The translations under genes were made by a program, and so were the position numbers. From Thermus_A sp040290245 (GTDB lineage: Bacteria; Deinococcota; Deinococci; Deinococcales; Thermaceae): DNA of 38,222 nucleotides. The notes below the pieces were generated by a model. The model searched no databases and had not been told where the DNA came from. It saw nothing but the letters and a program-made list of their open reading frames with translations. Numbering within the stretch: position 1 is the stretch's first letter; every line of letters starts with the position of its first letter. Location: assembly GCF_040290245.1 (NCBI RefSeq), contig NZ_PSMQ01000013.1:1-38222 (forward strand), read 5' to 3'. Positions 7,124 to 14,821 of the stretch are shown in pieces.

Positions 7124-8533
7124 ATGGGCGAGGTCTACGTCAAGCTGAGGCGGGGGCGCTGGCCCTTCTCCAAGGGGCTTCTCGTGGACTCCCTCCTCCT
7201 TTCCGGGGTGGGGGCGGGGGCGGCCACCTCGGTGGCCCATACGGTGGAGGAGCGGCTGAAGGCGGAAGGGCGGCGGGAGGTCACGCCCAGGGCCTTGCGC
7301 CAGGTCCTGCTGGAGGAGGTGGAGAAGGCATTGGGCCGGGAGGCGGCACAGAGGCTTTCCCGGCAGACCCTGGCCTTTGAGGAGATCCTAGTCCGGGAGG
7401 GGAGGCGGTACAGGCCCTTTTCCAAGGGGCTTCTGGCGAGGAGCCTCGAGGACGCGGGGTTCTCTTTAAAGGAGGCCCACGAGCTGGCCAAGGAGGTGGA
7501 GGCGAGGCTCCGGCGGGAAGGGGTGCGGCGGATCGGGGCCCGCCGCCTCGAGGCCGTGGTGGCGGAGGTCGTCCGGAGGAAGTACGGCCGGGCGGCGGGC
7601 AGGCGGTACCGCGAGAGACGGCTTTACGCGGGGGAGCTCTTCGTCGAGGAGGAGGAGGGTGAGCCCCGCGTTCCCTTCTCCAAGGGGATTCTCTCCCAGA
7701 GCCTCATGGCCGTGGGCCTGGCCCCCGACCGGGCCTACCGCATCGCCCGCGAGCTCGAGGCCCGTCTCCATGCGGAGGGCCGGACCGTCATCCGGCGGAG
7801 TGCCCTGAGGGAGCGGGTCTACCGCACCCTTTTAGAGGAGGCGGGGGAGGAGGTGGCCAAGCGCTACCTGGTCCTGAGGGCCCTGCGCCGGAGCGACCGG
7901 CCGGTCCACGTCCTCATCGGGGGGGTGACCGGGGTGGGGAAGAGCGTTTTAGCCAGCGCCTTAGCCTACCGGCTCGGCATCACCCACATCATCTCCTCGG
8001 ATGCGGTGCGGGAGGTCTTCCGGGCCACCTTGAGCGCGGAGCTCCTGCCCACTTTGCACGTCTCGAGCTTTGAGGCCTGGAGCGCCCTCTCGCTTTCGCG
8101 GGAGGAAGGGGGTAAGGAGGCCTTGGTCATCCGGGGGTTCTTGGACCAGGTGGAGAAGGTGGCGGTGGGGCTCAAGGCCATCCAGGAGCGGGCGGCCAGG
8201 GAAAGGACCTCCTTGGTCCTGGAGGGGGTGCACGTGGTTCCTGGGTATCTGGACCACCCCTCCAGGCCCTTCGTGCTCCAGGTCCCCATGCTGGTGGTGG
8301 TACACGATGAGAAGGTCCACCAGGACCGTTTCCTCATCCGGGACCGGGAGACGGGGCGGATGCGGCCTAAGGAGAAGTATCTGGACCACTTTGCGGATAT
8401 CCGCCTCATCCAGGACCACCTCGAGCACCAGGCGGAGCGGGAAGGCGTGCCCATCATCCCTGGGGAGAACCTGGACGAGGCGGTGGAAAAGGCCCTGGAG
8501 GTCATCGTGGCCACCTTGGAGGTGCGGGCGTGA
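7124..8533 (+). CDS. ATP-cone (x3) / 2-phosphoglycerate kinase-like protein
   Basis: About 469 residues. Three ATP-cone-like repeats come first, each opening with PFSKG (at about residues 12, 98 and 184 of this start): RWPFSKGLL, YRPFSKGLL, RVPFSKGIL. A P-loop kinase domain follows, with GGVTGVGKS at about 266-274, ISSDAVREVFRA and VLEGVHVVPGY. The kinase half resembles archaeal 2-phosphoglycerate kinase, which makes 2,3-bisphosphoglycerate as a precursor of cyclic 2,3-diphosphoglycerate. Substrate here is inferred from family only. ATG 7124 is chosen over 7106 because a TATGAT -10 box (7111-7116) ends seven bases before it, as in leaderless Thermus genes. Confidence 0.75.
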   Translation: MGEVYVKLRRGRWPFSKGLLVDSLLLSGVGAGAATSVAHTVEERLKAEGRREVTPRALRQVLLEEVEKALGREAAQRLSRQTLAFEEILVREGRRYRPFSKGLLARSLEDAGFSLKEAHELAKEVEARLRREGVRRIGARRLEAVVAEVVRRKYGRAAGRRYRERRLYAGELFVEEEEGEPRVPFSKGILSQSLMAVGLAPDRAYRIARELEARLHAEGRTVIRRSALRERVYRTLLEEAGEEVAKRYLVLRALRRSDRPVHVLIGGVTGVGKSVLASALAYRLGITHIISSDAVREVFRATLSAELLPTLHVSSFEAWSALSLSREEGGKEALVIRGFLDQVEKVAVGLKAIQERAARERTSLVLEGVHVVPGYLDHPSRPFVLQVPMLVVVHDEKVHQDRFLIRDRETGRMRPKEKYLDHFADIRLIQDHLEHQAEREGVPIIPGENLDEAVEKALEVIVATLEVRA

Positions 8534-8880
8534 TCTGGGATGCCTTGGCCTTTTTGCTCCTCCTCCTCCTCGCCCGGGTTTCCGCCCGGTGGATCTCCTG
8601 GGAGGCGGCGGGGGTCTGGGCCAACCTCCTTTGGTTCATCTACCAAAACGAGTGGGGAACGGGCTGGCTGGCCTACCTGAGGGGCCTGGGGGTGGGGGTG
8701 GTCCTGGCCATGGGCTACGGTAGGCCTGGCCTCGTATGGGCCCTTACGCCCTGGCCGCTTCTTATCTATCTTCGCTTCCGGGCCCCTTTGCTCCTCCCCT
8801 ACCTTTACGCCCTAGGGGAGGGGATGATGGCGGGCCTCCTCCTTTACCTGGCCGGCTTTCGGAGCCGCCAGGCCAGGTAG
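8530..8880 (+). CDS. Membrane protein of unknown function
   Basis: 116 residues with four hydrophobic segments (for example WDALAFLLLLLLARV and GLGVGVVLAMGYG). No family recognised. GTG 8530 overlaps the kinase stop as GTGA, so it is translationally coupled to that gene. Its 3' end overlaps the convergent gene ending at 8844 by 37 bases. Confidence 0.6.
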   Translation: MIWDALAFLLLLLLARVSARWISWEAAGVWANLLWFIYQNEWGTGWLAYLRGLGVGVVLAMGYGRPGLVWALTPWPLLIYLRFRAPLLLPYLYALGEGMMAGLLLYLAGFRSRQAR

Positions 8881-9140
8881 GGCAGGCCCAGGCCTAAGCC
8901 CCCGCCCAGGAGGAAGGCCAAAGGCTCCCCCCGCCAGAGCTGAAATGCGAGGAGGAGGAGGAAAAGCCCGAGGAAAAAAGGCACCGGGAAGGGCCGCTCC
9001 CGATAGGCCAGGGCCGCCCCGCCCAGGGCCAGGCCCAGGGCCAGAGCCAGCCCCTCGGGGTTTGGGCGGAGGAAGAAAAAGAAGGCATACCCCGCCACAC
9101 CAAGGAGGGAGAGCCTTTGGGCCACGGCGTTTGGATCCAT
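8844..9140 (-). CDS. Small membrane protein of unknown function (98 aa)
   Basis: Four hydrophobic segments (GVAGYAFFFFL, GLALALGLALGGAALAY, PFFLGLFLLLLAFQLW, LLGGGLGLGLPYLAW). ATG 9140 (or 9143) overlaps the stop of the preceding gene. Last gene of the hom-thrC transcript direction. Family not recognised. Confidence 0.65.
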   Translation of the reverse strand: MDPNAVAQRLSLLGVAGYAFFFFLRPNPEGLALALGLALGGAALAYRERPFPVPFFLGLFLLLLAFQLWRGEPLAFLLGGGLGLGLPYLAWRLRKPAR

Positions 9141-9439
9141 CATTCCCGGATGTACCGCTTGACGAGGAGCTGGGAGAGAAGAAGCCCCACCCCGCCCCAG
9201 GCCACCTGGGGTTCCTGGCCCAAGAACCCCATCAGGGCGGAGAAAACCCCTGCCGCAAGGAAAAAGGGCACGTACCTGGGGCTTACGGTGAGGCCCAAAA
9301 CGAAGGCCACCAGAAACCCCGCCACCCCGGGGGGAAGGCTTGCCCCTAGGGCGATGAACAGGATCATGAGGCCGATGGTGATGGCCCCCGCCACGTAGTA
9401 GGCCCCAGGAAAGGGCTCCTTGGTCTTGGTCCGCGCCAT
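9140..9439 (-). CDS. Small membrane protein of unknown function (99 aa)
   Basis: N-terminus MARTKTKEPFPGAYY, then hydrophobic segments GAITIGLMILFIALG, GVAGFLVAFVLGL and FFLAAGVFSALMGFL. It sits 10 bases after thrC and overlaps the next membrane gene, so the two small proteins may work together. No family recognised. A TAGACT six bases before ATG could give it its own leaderless transcript. Confidence 0.65.
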   Translation of the reverse strand: MARTKTKEPFPGAYYVAGAITIGLMILFIALGASLPPGVAGFLVAFVLGLTVSPRYVPFFLAAGVFSALMGFLGQEPQVAWGGVGLLLSQLLVKRYIRE

Positions 9440-9448
9440 GAGGAGAGT

Positions 9449-10498
9449 CTACACGAGGCCCGCGGCTTCCGCCACGGCCTCGAGGCGGGCGGGGACCACC
9501 TCTTTTAGCCGGGCCACCTTTTCCGCGGTGCCGGGGTCCTTGAGCCCGTGCCCCGTGAGGGTGAGGACCACCCGGCCCCCCTTGAGCCGGCCCTCGCGGA
9601 GCATTCGCCACACCCCGGCCAGGCTGGCCGCGCTGGCGGGCTCCACGAAAAGCCCCTCCTCCCGGGCCAGGTAGAGGTAGGCCTCGAGGATCTCCTCGTC
9701 CGTCACCGCCTCGAGGGCCCCTTGGGACTCCTCCTTGGCCCGGATCGCCCCTTCCCAGGAGGCGGGGTTGCCGATGCGGATGGCGGTGGCCAGGGTCTCG
9801 GGCCTTTCCACTGGGTGGCCGAGGACGAGCGGCGCCGCCCCGGCCGCCTGGAAGCCCAGCATCCGGGGGAGGGCCTTGGAACGGCCTAGGGCGTAATACT
9901 CCTTGTACCCCTTCCAGTGGGCGGTGATGTTCCCCGCGTTCCCCACGGGCAGGGCGTGGTACTCCGGGGCCTCCCCGAGCTCATCCACCACCTCGAAGGC
10001 CAGGGTCTTCTGTCCCTCGATGCGGTAGGGGTTGAGGGAGTTCACCAGGGCCACGGGGTAGTGCTCCGCGAGGAGGCGGGTGAGGCGGAGGGCATCGTCG
10101 AAATTCCCCTCGATCTGGACGATGCGGGCCCCATGGACCAGGCTTTGGGCCACCTTGCCCATGGCCACATACCCCGCAGGCAGGATCACGATGGACAAAA
10201 TCCCCGCCCGGGCGGCATAGGCGGCGGCGCTGGCCGCGGTGTTTCCGGTGCTGGCGGCGGCGATGGCCTGGGCGCCCTCCTCGAGGGCCTTGGAGACGGC
10301 CAGGGTCATCCCCCGGTCCTTGAAGCTCCCCGTGGGGTTCAGCCCCTCGTACTTGGCGTAGATCTCCACGCCTTTTTCCCGGGCCTCCTTGGGCCCCTTG
10401 AGGGGGATCAGGGGGGTGGAGCCCTCGTAGAGGCTCACCACCGGCGTCTTTTCGCCCACGGGCAGGAGCTCACGGTAGCGCTCGAGGAGGGGCTTCAT
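9449..10498 (-). CDS. thrC: Threonine synthase
   Basis: 349 residues, fold-type II PLP enzyme converting O-phosphohomoserine to threonine. The PLP lysine is K60 in NPTGSFKDRG; AAASTGNTAASAAAYA contacts the cofactor, and the phosphate-binding loop is PVGNAGNITAHWKGY. ATG 10498 overlaps the hom stop as ATGA. The longer frame to 10753 is hom shadow. Confidence 0.95.
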   Translation of the reverse strand: MKPLLERYRELLPVGEKTPVVSLYEGSTPLIPLKGPKEAREKGVEIYAKYEGLNPTGSFKDRGMTLAVSKALEEGAQAIAAASTGNTAASAAAYAARAGILSIVILPAGYVAMGKVAQSLVHGARIVQIEGNFDDALRLTRLLAEHYPVALVNSLNPYRIEGQKTLAFEVVDELGEAPEYHALPVGNAGNITAHWKGYKEYYALGRSKALPRMLGFQAAGAAPLVLGHPVERPETLATAIRIGNPASWEGAIRAKEESQGALEAVTDEEILEAYLYLAREEGLFVEPASAASLAGVWRMLREGRLKGGRVVLTLTGHGLKDPGTAEKVARLKEVVPARLEAVAEAAGLV

Positions 10499-11496
10499 GC
10501 TTCCTCCCAGCGCACCGGGGTGTGGTCCGGGGCGGGGATGGGATGGGGAAGGGGTTTGTGGCCTGGCGTGCCCAGGAGGAGGCGGAAGAGGTCGGAAAGA
10601 AGCCCCGCCGCCGTGGCCTCCCCGCCCGCCCCGGGGCCCCTTAGGAAGACCTCCCCCAGTTCCCGGCTTAGGAAGAGGAGGGCGTTTTGCCCTTGGGTCT
10701 CCGCCAGGGGGTGGTCCAGGGGCAGGGCCACGGGCCGGACCTCGGCCCGCCACCTCCCCCCCTGGGGAAAGAGGCTTCCCACAAGCCGGATGCGCAAGCC
10801 CCGCCTCCTCGCCTCCTTAAGGGCTTCGGGGGTCAGGTGGGTGATGCCCTTGGTCCGGACCTCAGAGAAGGGAAACTGTGGGTCCACGAGGAGGCGGGCG
10901 AGGAGGGTGAGCTTGTGGGCCGCATCGGTGCCCAGGACGTCCAGGCTGGGGTCGGCCTCCGCATACCCCTTGGCCTGCGCCTCCTTAAGGGCCTCCTCGT
11001 AGGGCTTGCCCTTTTCCATCTCGTCCAGGAGGTAGAGGGTGGTCCCGTTCAGGAGGGCGTGCAGCTCCAGGGGCCTGGCGCCCCTTAGGGCCTCGAGGGC
11101 GGCCAGGCTGGGGGTGCCCGCCATGACGCTCGCCTCGTAGTAGAGGAGGCCCTTTGCCGCAAAAGGCCTGAGCGCCTCCCACCTTTCGGCCAGCAGGGCC
11201 TTGTTGGCGGTGATGACCGGGATGCCTGCCTCGAGGGCCGGAAGGAGGAGGCGGAAGGGGGCCTCCACCCCGCCCATGGCCTCCACCACCACCTCCGCCT
11301 CCAGCAGGTCAAAGGGCTCCCCCTTTAGCAGCGCCCTAGGGATGGCCCTGGGCTTTTCTGGGTCCCGCACCAAAACGCCCGTGAAGCCCACCTCGAGGCC
11401 CAAGGAGAGGAAGCGCTCCTTCTGCCCCTGGACGAGGGCGTAGAAGCTTCCGCCCACGGTCCCGCCGCCCAGGAGGGCTATCCGGAAGGCCTTCAT
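10495..11496 (-). CDS. hom: Homoserine dehydrogenase
   Basis: 333 residues. The Rossmann loop GGGTVGGSF sits near the N-terminus; the family signature region is ITANKALLA, EASVMAGTPSL, LNGTTLYLLDEM, AEADPSLDVLGTDAAHKL. It reduces aspartate semialdehyde to homoserine for thrC directly downstream. ATG 11496 is chosen because TATAAT (11504-11509) ends seven bases before it. No ACT domain is present, so threonine feedback through such a domain is unlikely. Confidence 0.94.
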   Translation of the reverse strand: MKAFRIALLGGGTVGGSFYALVQGQKERFLSLGLEVGFTGVLVRDPEKPRAIPRALLKGEPFDLLEAEVVVEAMGGVEAPFRLLLPALEAGIPVITANKALLAERWEALRPFAAKGLLYYEASVMAGTPSLAALEALRGARPLELHALLNGTTLYLLDEMEKGKPYEEALKEAQAKGYAEADPSLDVLGTDAAHKLTLLARLLVDPQFPFSEVRTKGITHLTPEALKEARRRGLRIRLVGSLFPQGGRWRAEVRPVALPLDHPLAETQGQNALLFLSRELGEVFLRGPGAGGEATAAGLLSDLFRLLLGTPGHKPLPHPIPAPDHTPVRWEEA

Positions 11497-11503
11497 AGGG
11501 GGG

Positions 11504-11509
11504 ATTATA
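11504..11509 (-). promoter_or_regulatory. Leaderless promoter -10 box of hom-thrC
   Basis: A consensus TATAAT on the minus strand, seven bases before the hom ATG. No clear -35 box. Transcription starting at the ATG would leave no SD, as is common in Thermus. Confidence 0.65.
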
Positions 11510-11543
11510 AGGGGGATGGCCGCCGAAGGGGCGATCCTCCTCA

Positions 11544-11605
11544 AGGTACGCTAACGCGTGACCGAGGTACGCTGACGCGTGACCAAGGTACGCTGACGCG
11601 TGACC
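11544..11605. repeat. Three tandem 21-bp repeats (type B)
   Basis: AGGTACGCTAACGCGTGACC at 11544-11563, then AGGTACGCTGACGCGTGACC at 11565-11584 and 11586-11605. Each unit can fold as GGTACGC/GCGTgACC with one bulged G. The third copy contains the queG start codon (GTG 11600). Related copies are inside pilW at 61-82 and 191-211. Confidence 0.9.
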
Positions 11606-12737
11606 CTGGCCGCCTGGGCCCCCGTGGCCCTTCCTGAGGAGGTAAAGGCGCGGTTTAGGGCCTGGGTCCGCTCAGGCCGGCCTGCGGGGATGGGCTACCT
11701 CTCCCAAACCCTCGAGGCGCGCTTAGACCCCAGTCTCCGTTTTCCCGCCCGAGGCGCCCTCCTCCTCGCCGCCCCCCACGCCTTTCCCGATCCTGGAAGG
11801 CCCCCGGGTGGCCTGAGGCTTGGCCGGGTGGCCCGCTACGCCTGGGTGCGGGACTACCACCTGCTTCTGGAGCCCCACCTGAAGGCACTGGAAGGGTTGG
11901 CCAGAAGCCTTGGCCTCAAGGTAGCCCTTTGGGCTGACCTGGGCCAGGGGGTATGTGGACCATGGCCCCCTTTCCGAAAGGAGCCTCGCCGCTTTGGCCG
12001 GCCTCGGCTTTATCGGGAAGAGCGGGATGCTCATCCGGGTGGGCCTGGGGAGCCACCTGAGCCTGGCCGCTCTTCTCACCGACCTCCCCCCACCCCCTCC
12101 CGCCCCTTTGCCCAACCGGTGCGGCCGCTGCACCCGCTGCCTCGCCTTCTGCCCCACCGGGGCCCTCCTGGGGGACGGCACCTTGGACGCTAGGCTTTGC
12201 GTGAGCTACTGGACCATCGAGCACAAGGGGGCCATCCCCTACCCCCTTTGGGACGGGGTGGGGGAGTGGCTTTTCGGGTGCGACCTCTGCCAGGAGGTCT
12301 GCCCCTGGAACCGGTTTGGCTCGGTCTGGAAGGGTTTCCGGCCCGAGCCCGACCTCGCCCACCCTGATCTTAGGGGCTTCTTCCTCCTTTCCGGGAGGGC
12401 TTTCCAGAGGAGGTATGCGGGCACCGCCTTCCTCCGGCCCGGCCGCGCCCGGATGGCCCGGAACGCCCTGATCGTCGTGTCCAACTTAAAGGCGGGGCTG
12501 GGCCTCTCGGTGTTCGCTTCGCGAAGCAACATTCGGCTTGGCCTTAAGGACCCCCCTCCCCTGGTGCGGCTCACTGCCCTGCAGGCCGCTTACCGGGTGG
12601 GCCGGCTGGACTGGGCGCGGGGGCTTCGTTTTGACCCCCAGCCCCGGGTCGCCGCGGGGGCCCACAGGCTATGGCGAGGGGAATCGCCCAGTTCGGTAGA
12701 CCTCTTCCAGGATGGGGGGGAGGCCCCAGGCCCTTAG
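11600..12737 (+). pseudogene. queG: Epoxyqueuosine reductase, disrupted reading frame
   Basis: QueG-type [4Fe-4S]/cobalamin enzyme, last step of queuosine synthesis in tRNA. Frame one (11600 to about 11950) gives the N-terminal part ending WADLGQG. Frame two (about 11951-12737) resumes with YVDHGPLSERSLAALAGLGFIGKSGML and both ferredoxin clusters (CGRCTRCLAFCPTGAL; CDLCQEVCPWN). The frame is lost at a run of five G near 11946-11951, so one indel separates the halves. The normal N-terminus is also shortened by the type B repeats, which place a TGA just before the GTG. A type A repeat (12508-12530) is inserted in frame in the C-terminal HEAT-like part as SVFASRSN. Pseudogene, or sequencing error at the G-run. 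Confidence 0.75.
12508..12530 (+). repeat. Hairpin repeat, type A, inside queG
   Basis: CGGTG, TTCGC-TTC-GCGAA, GCAAC, identical to the tandem copy at 16306-16328. It keeps the second queG frame open and is read as SVFASRSN, the same peptide frame as the copy in pilW. Confidence 0.9.
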
Positions 12738-13364
12738 GTCAAAAAGGAGCGGCCCCAGGTCGTAGGGGACCTTGCGAAAGTAAACCCGGTTTTCCGGCAC
12801 CTCGAGGATCATCGCGTCCGCCCCGTGCCCCCCTCCTAAGGAGAGGCCCACCGAGCCTGGGTCAGCCACCAGGCCCGTCCTTAGGGGGCGGTGGATGGGG
12901 AGGTGGCCCCCCCCCAGGAGGAGGGCCTGGGCCCGGTACTCCTGAAGAAGGGGAAGAAGGTGCCTTTGGGTCGAAAAGTCCGGCCGGCCCTCGGGGTCTT
13001 TCGGCAGGCCGTGGAAGGCCACCACCCGCACGCCCTCGTACAGGGAGCGGTGGCTCATGCGGAGGCCCCGCAAGAACCGGAGGTCCTCGTCCTTAAGCTG
13101 CCGCCGGGTGAACTCCAGGGTTTCTTTCCCAATCCCTTCCGGAACGGGAAACTGCGGGAAAAGGACCCTTAGGTCCCAGGCCCCCAGGATGGGGGAGAGG
13201 CCTTCCTTCCTCAGCCTCCTCAACACCTGCCGGGGATGGGGGCCGTAGCCAAGGGTGTCCCCGAGGACTAAGACCTCCTCCACGCCCTCGTTCCGGAGGG
13301 CCTCCAGGGCCGCTTCTAAAGCGGGCAGGTTGGCGTGGATATCCGAGAGAATACCTAGGCGCAC
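12669..13364 (-). CDS. Calcineurin-like metallophosphoesterase with altered GNHD motif
   Basis: About 231 residues. Metal motifs seen: LSDIHANLPAL (D-x-H), LGDTLGYGPHP (GD), VVAFHGLP, and GGHLPIHRP in the place of GH-x-H. The usual GNHD block reads LGAWD, so the Asn ligand and catalytic His are missing. The protein resembles the YfcE/MJ0936-like group, but activity is doubtful. GTG 13364 (VRLGILSDIH) is preferred; GTG 13382 is also possible. Its 3' end overlaps the queG tail by 69 bases. Confidence 0.75.
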   Translation of the reverse strand: MRLGILSDIHANLPALEAALEALRNEGVEEVLVLGDTLGYGPHPRQVLRRLRKEGLSPILGAWDLRVLFPQFPVPEGIGKETLEFTRRQLKDEDLRFLRGLRMSHRSLYEGVRVVAFHGLPKDPEGRPDFSTQRHLLPLLQEYRAQALLLGGGHLPIHRPLRTGLVADPGSVGLSLGGGHGADAMILEVPENRVYFRKVPYDLGPLLFDLRAWGLPPILEEVYRTGRFPSP

Positions 13365-13413
13365 GCCCGTATTCTTCCACACCAGGGTGGCCTTGGGTCG
13401 GTTATGGTGAAGG

Positions 13414-14754
13414 GTGTGGCCGCTTTTCCCAGGCCTGGCTTTAGCCCTTGCCCTGCCTCCTTTCCCCTTCGGCCCCTTGGCTCCCTTGGCCCTTATCCCC
13501 CTTCTTCGGGGCGGATTTCGCGCCGGGTTCTTGGCGGGGCTGGGGGTTTGGACCCTCCACCTCGCCTGGCTGCCTCAGAGCTTTGGGGCGCTTTTCGGGC
13601 CCTGGGGGGTGGTGCCCTTTATCCCCTTGATCCTTTTAAAGGCCCTTTCCTTTGGGCTCCTTTTTGCCCTTACCCCCACGCCTTTGGCCCGGGTGGGGGG
13701 GTGGGTGGTTCTGGAATGGCTGAGTGGCCAAGGGGAGCTGGCCTTCCCCTGGGGCTTCTTGGGCTATGCCCTCCTCGAGGCCCCGGGGAGGGTCCTGGCC
13801 GCTTGGGGTGGGGTCCACCTCCTTTCCCTTCTGGTCCTCCTGTTCGCATGGGCCCTGGCCCAGCCTCGCCTCCGCCTTCTGGCCCTTTCCCTTTGGGCGC
13901 TCCTTTGGCTTTTCCCCCTGCCTAAGGCCCCCGCGGACCGGGTGGCCCTCCTCGTCCAGGGGAAGATCAACCCCCTGGAGAAGGCCCTGGGCGCCCGGGC
14001 GGAAGAGGTCTACCTCCGCCTCCTCCGGGAGGGCCTAAAGGCCCATCCGGAGGCCCAGGTGGTGGTCTTTCCCGAAACCGCCCTTTCCGCCCTTCCCCCA
14101 GAGCTTTCTCAGGCCCTAGGGGGGAGGCCTTTGGTGAGCGGCCTTAACCTCTTCGGGCCCAACCGCCTCATCCTCTATGCGAAGGGCAGAATCCTCGCCA
14201 CCTATGACAAGGTTAAGCTCGTCCCCTTTGGGGAGCGCTTCCCCTTTCGGGAGGTCCTAGGAGGGGTGTACGGGTTTTTCTTCCGGGCCTTTGGCTTTGG
14301 GGAGCTTCTGGACCGGACCCCGGGGGAAAGGGTGCTCCCCTTGGGGCCTTTTGGGGGAATGATCTGCTACGAGTCGGCCTTCCCTGAGGTGGCGCGAAGG
14401 CTGGCCCTCGAGGGGGCCAGGGTTCTGGTTCTGGCCACCAACGATGCCTGGTTCGGCCCCAGCCTCGGAGGGCTCCAGCACTTCGCCCTGGGCCGGATGC
14501 GGGCGGTGGAGACGGGGCGCTGGCTCCTCAGGGCGGGCAACGACGGCGTCACCGCCAGCATAGACCCCTACGGCCGGGTGGTGGCCCGGCTACCCGCCCA
14601 CACCGAGGGGTACCTGGCCGCCCCCTTCGCCTTCCGAGCGGGCCAGACCCCTTACCTCCTCCTGGGCGACCTGCCCACTTTGGGGGTGGCGTTGACACTC
14701 TGGCTTTCCGGCCTTAGGCTAAGGGTGCGTTTGCCGGGGTGGCGGAATCGGTAG
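13414..14754 (+). CDS. lnt: Apolipoprotein N-acyltransferase
   Basis: 446 residues: about six N-terminal membrane helices, then a nitrilase domain. The catalytic triad is visible: E221 (FPETALS), K266 (YDKVKLVPFGE) and C318 (GMICYES). It adds the third acyl chain to lipoproteins in the inner membrane. GTG 13414 follows TATGGT (13403-13408) by five bases, so leaderless expression is likely. The last 22 bases, including the TAG stop, lie inside the tRNA-Leu gene. Confidence 0.93.
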   Translation: MWPLFPGLALALALPPFPFGPLAPLALIPLLRGGFRAGFLAGLGVWTLHLAWLPQSFGALFGPWGVVPFIPLILLKALSFGLLFALTPTPLARVGGWVVLEWLSGQGELAFPWGFLGYALLEAPGRVLAAWGGVHLLSLLVLLFAWALAQPRLRLLALSLWALLWLFPLPKAPADRVALLVQGKINPLEKALGARAEEVYLRLLREGLKAHPEAQVVVFPETALSALPPELSQALGGRPLVSGLNLFGPNRLILYAKGRILATYDKVKLVPFGERFPFREVLGGVYGFFFRAFGFGELLDRTPGERVLPLGPFGGMICYESAFPEVARRLALEGARVLVLATNDAWFGPSLGGLQHFALGRMRAVETGRWLLRAGNDGVTASIDPYGRVVARLPAHTEGYLAAPFAFRAGQTPYLLLGDLPTLGVALTLWLSGLRLRVRLPGWRNR

Positions 14755-14819
14755 ACGCGGCAGACTCAAAATCTGCTGTCCGCAAGGACGTGCGGGTTCG
14801 AGTCCCGCCCCCGGCACCA
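14733..14819 (+). tRNA. tRNA-Leu (CAA)
   Basis: Class II tRNA of 87 nt: acceptor GCCGGGG/CCCCGGC, anticodon arm GCAGA-CTCAAAA-TCTGC with anticodon CAA, a long variable arm (GTCCGCAAGGACGT), T-arm GGGTTCGAGTCCC and encoded CCA. Its 5' 22 bases double as the end of lnt; the D-loop GGTAG supplies the lnt stop codon. The transposon follows one base later. Confidence 0.95.
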
Positions 14820-14821
14820 GT

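Noticed and set aside
13404..13925. 173-codon plus-strand frame at the start of lnt
   Set aside because: Out of frame with Lnt, Pro/Gly-rich and with no domain; GTG 13414 gives the proper Lnt N-terminus.
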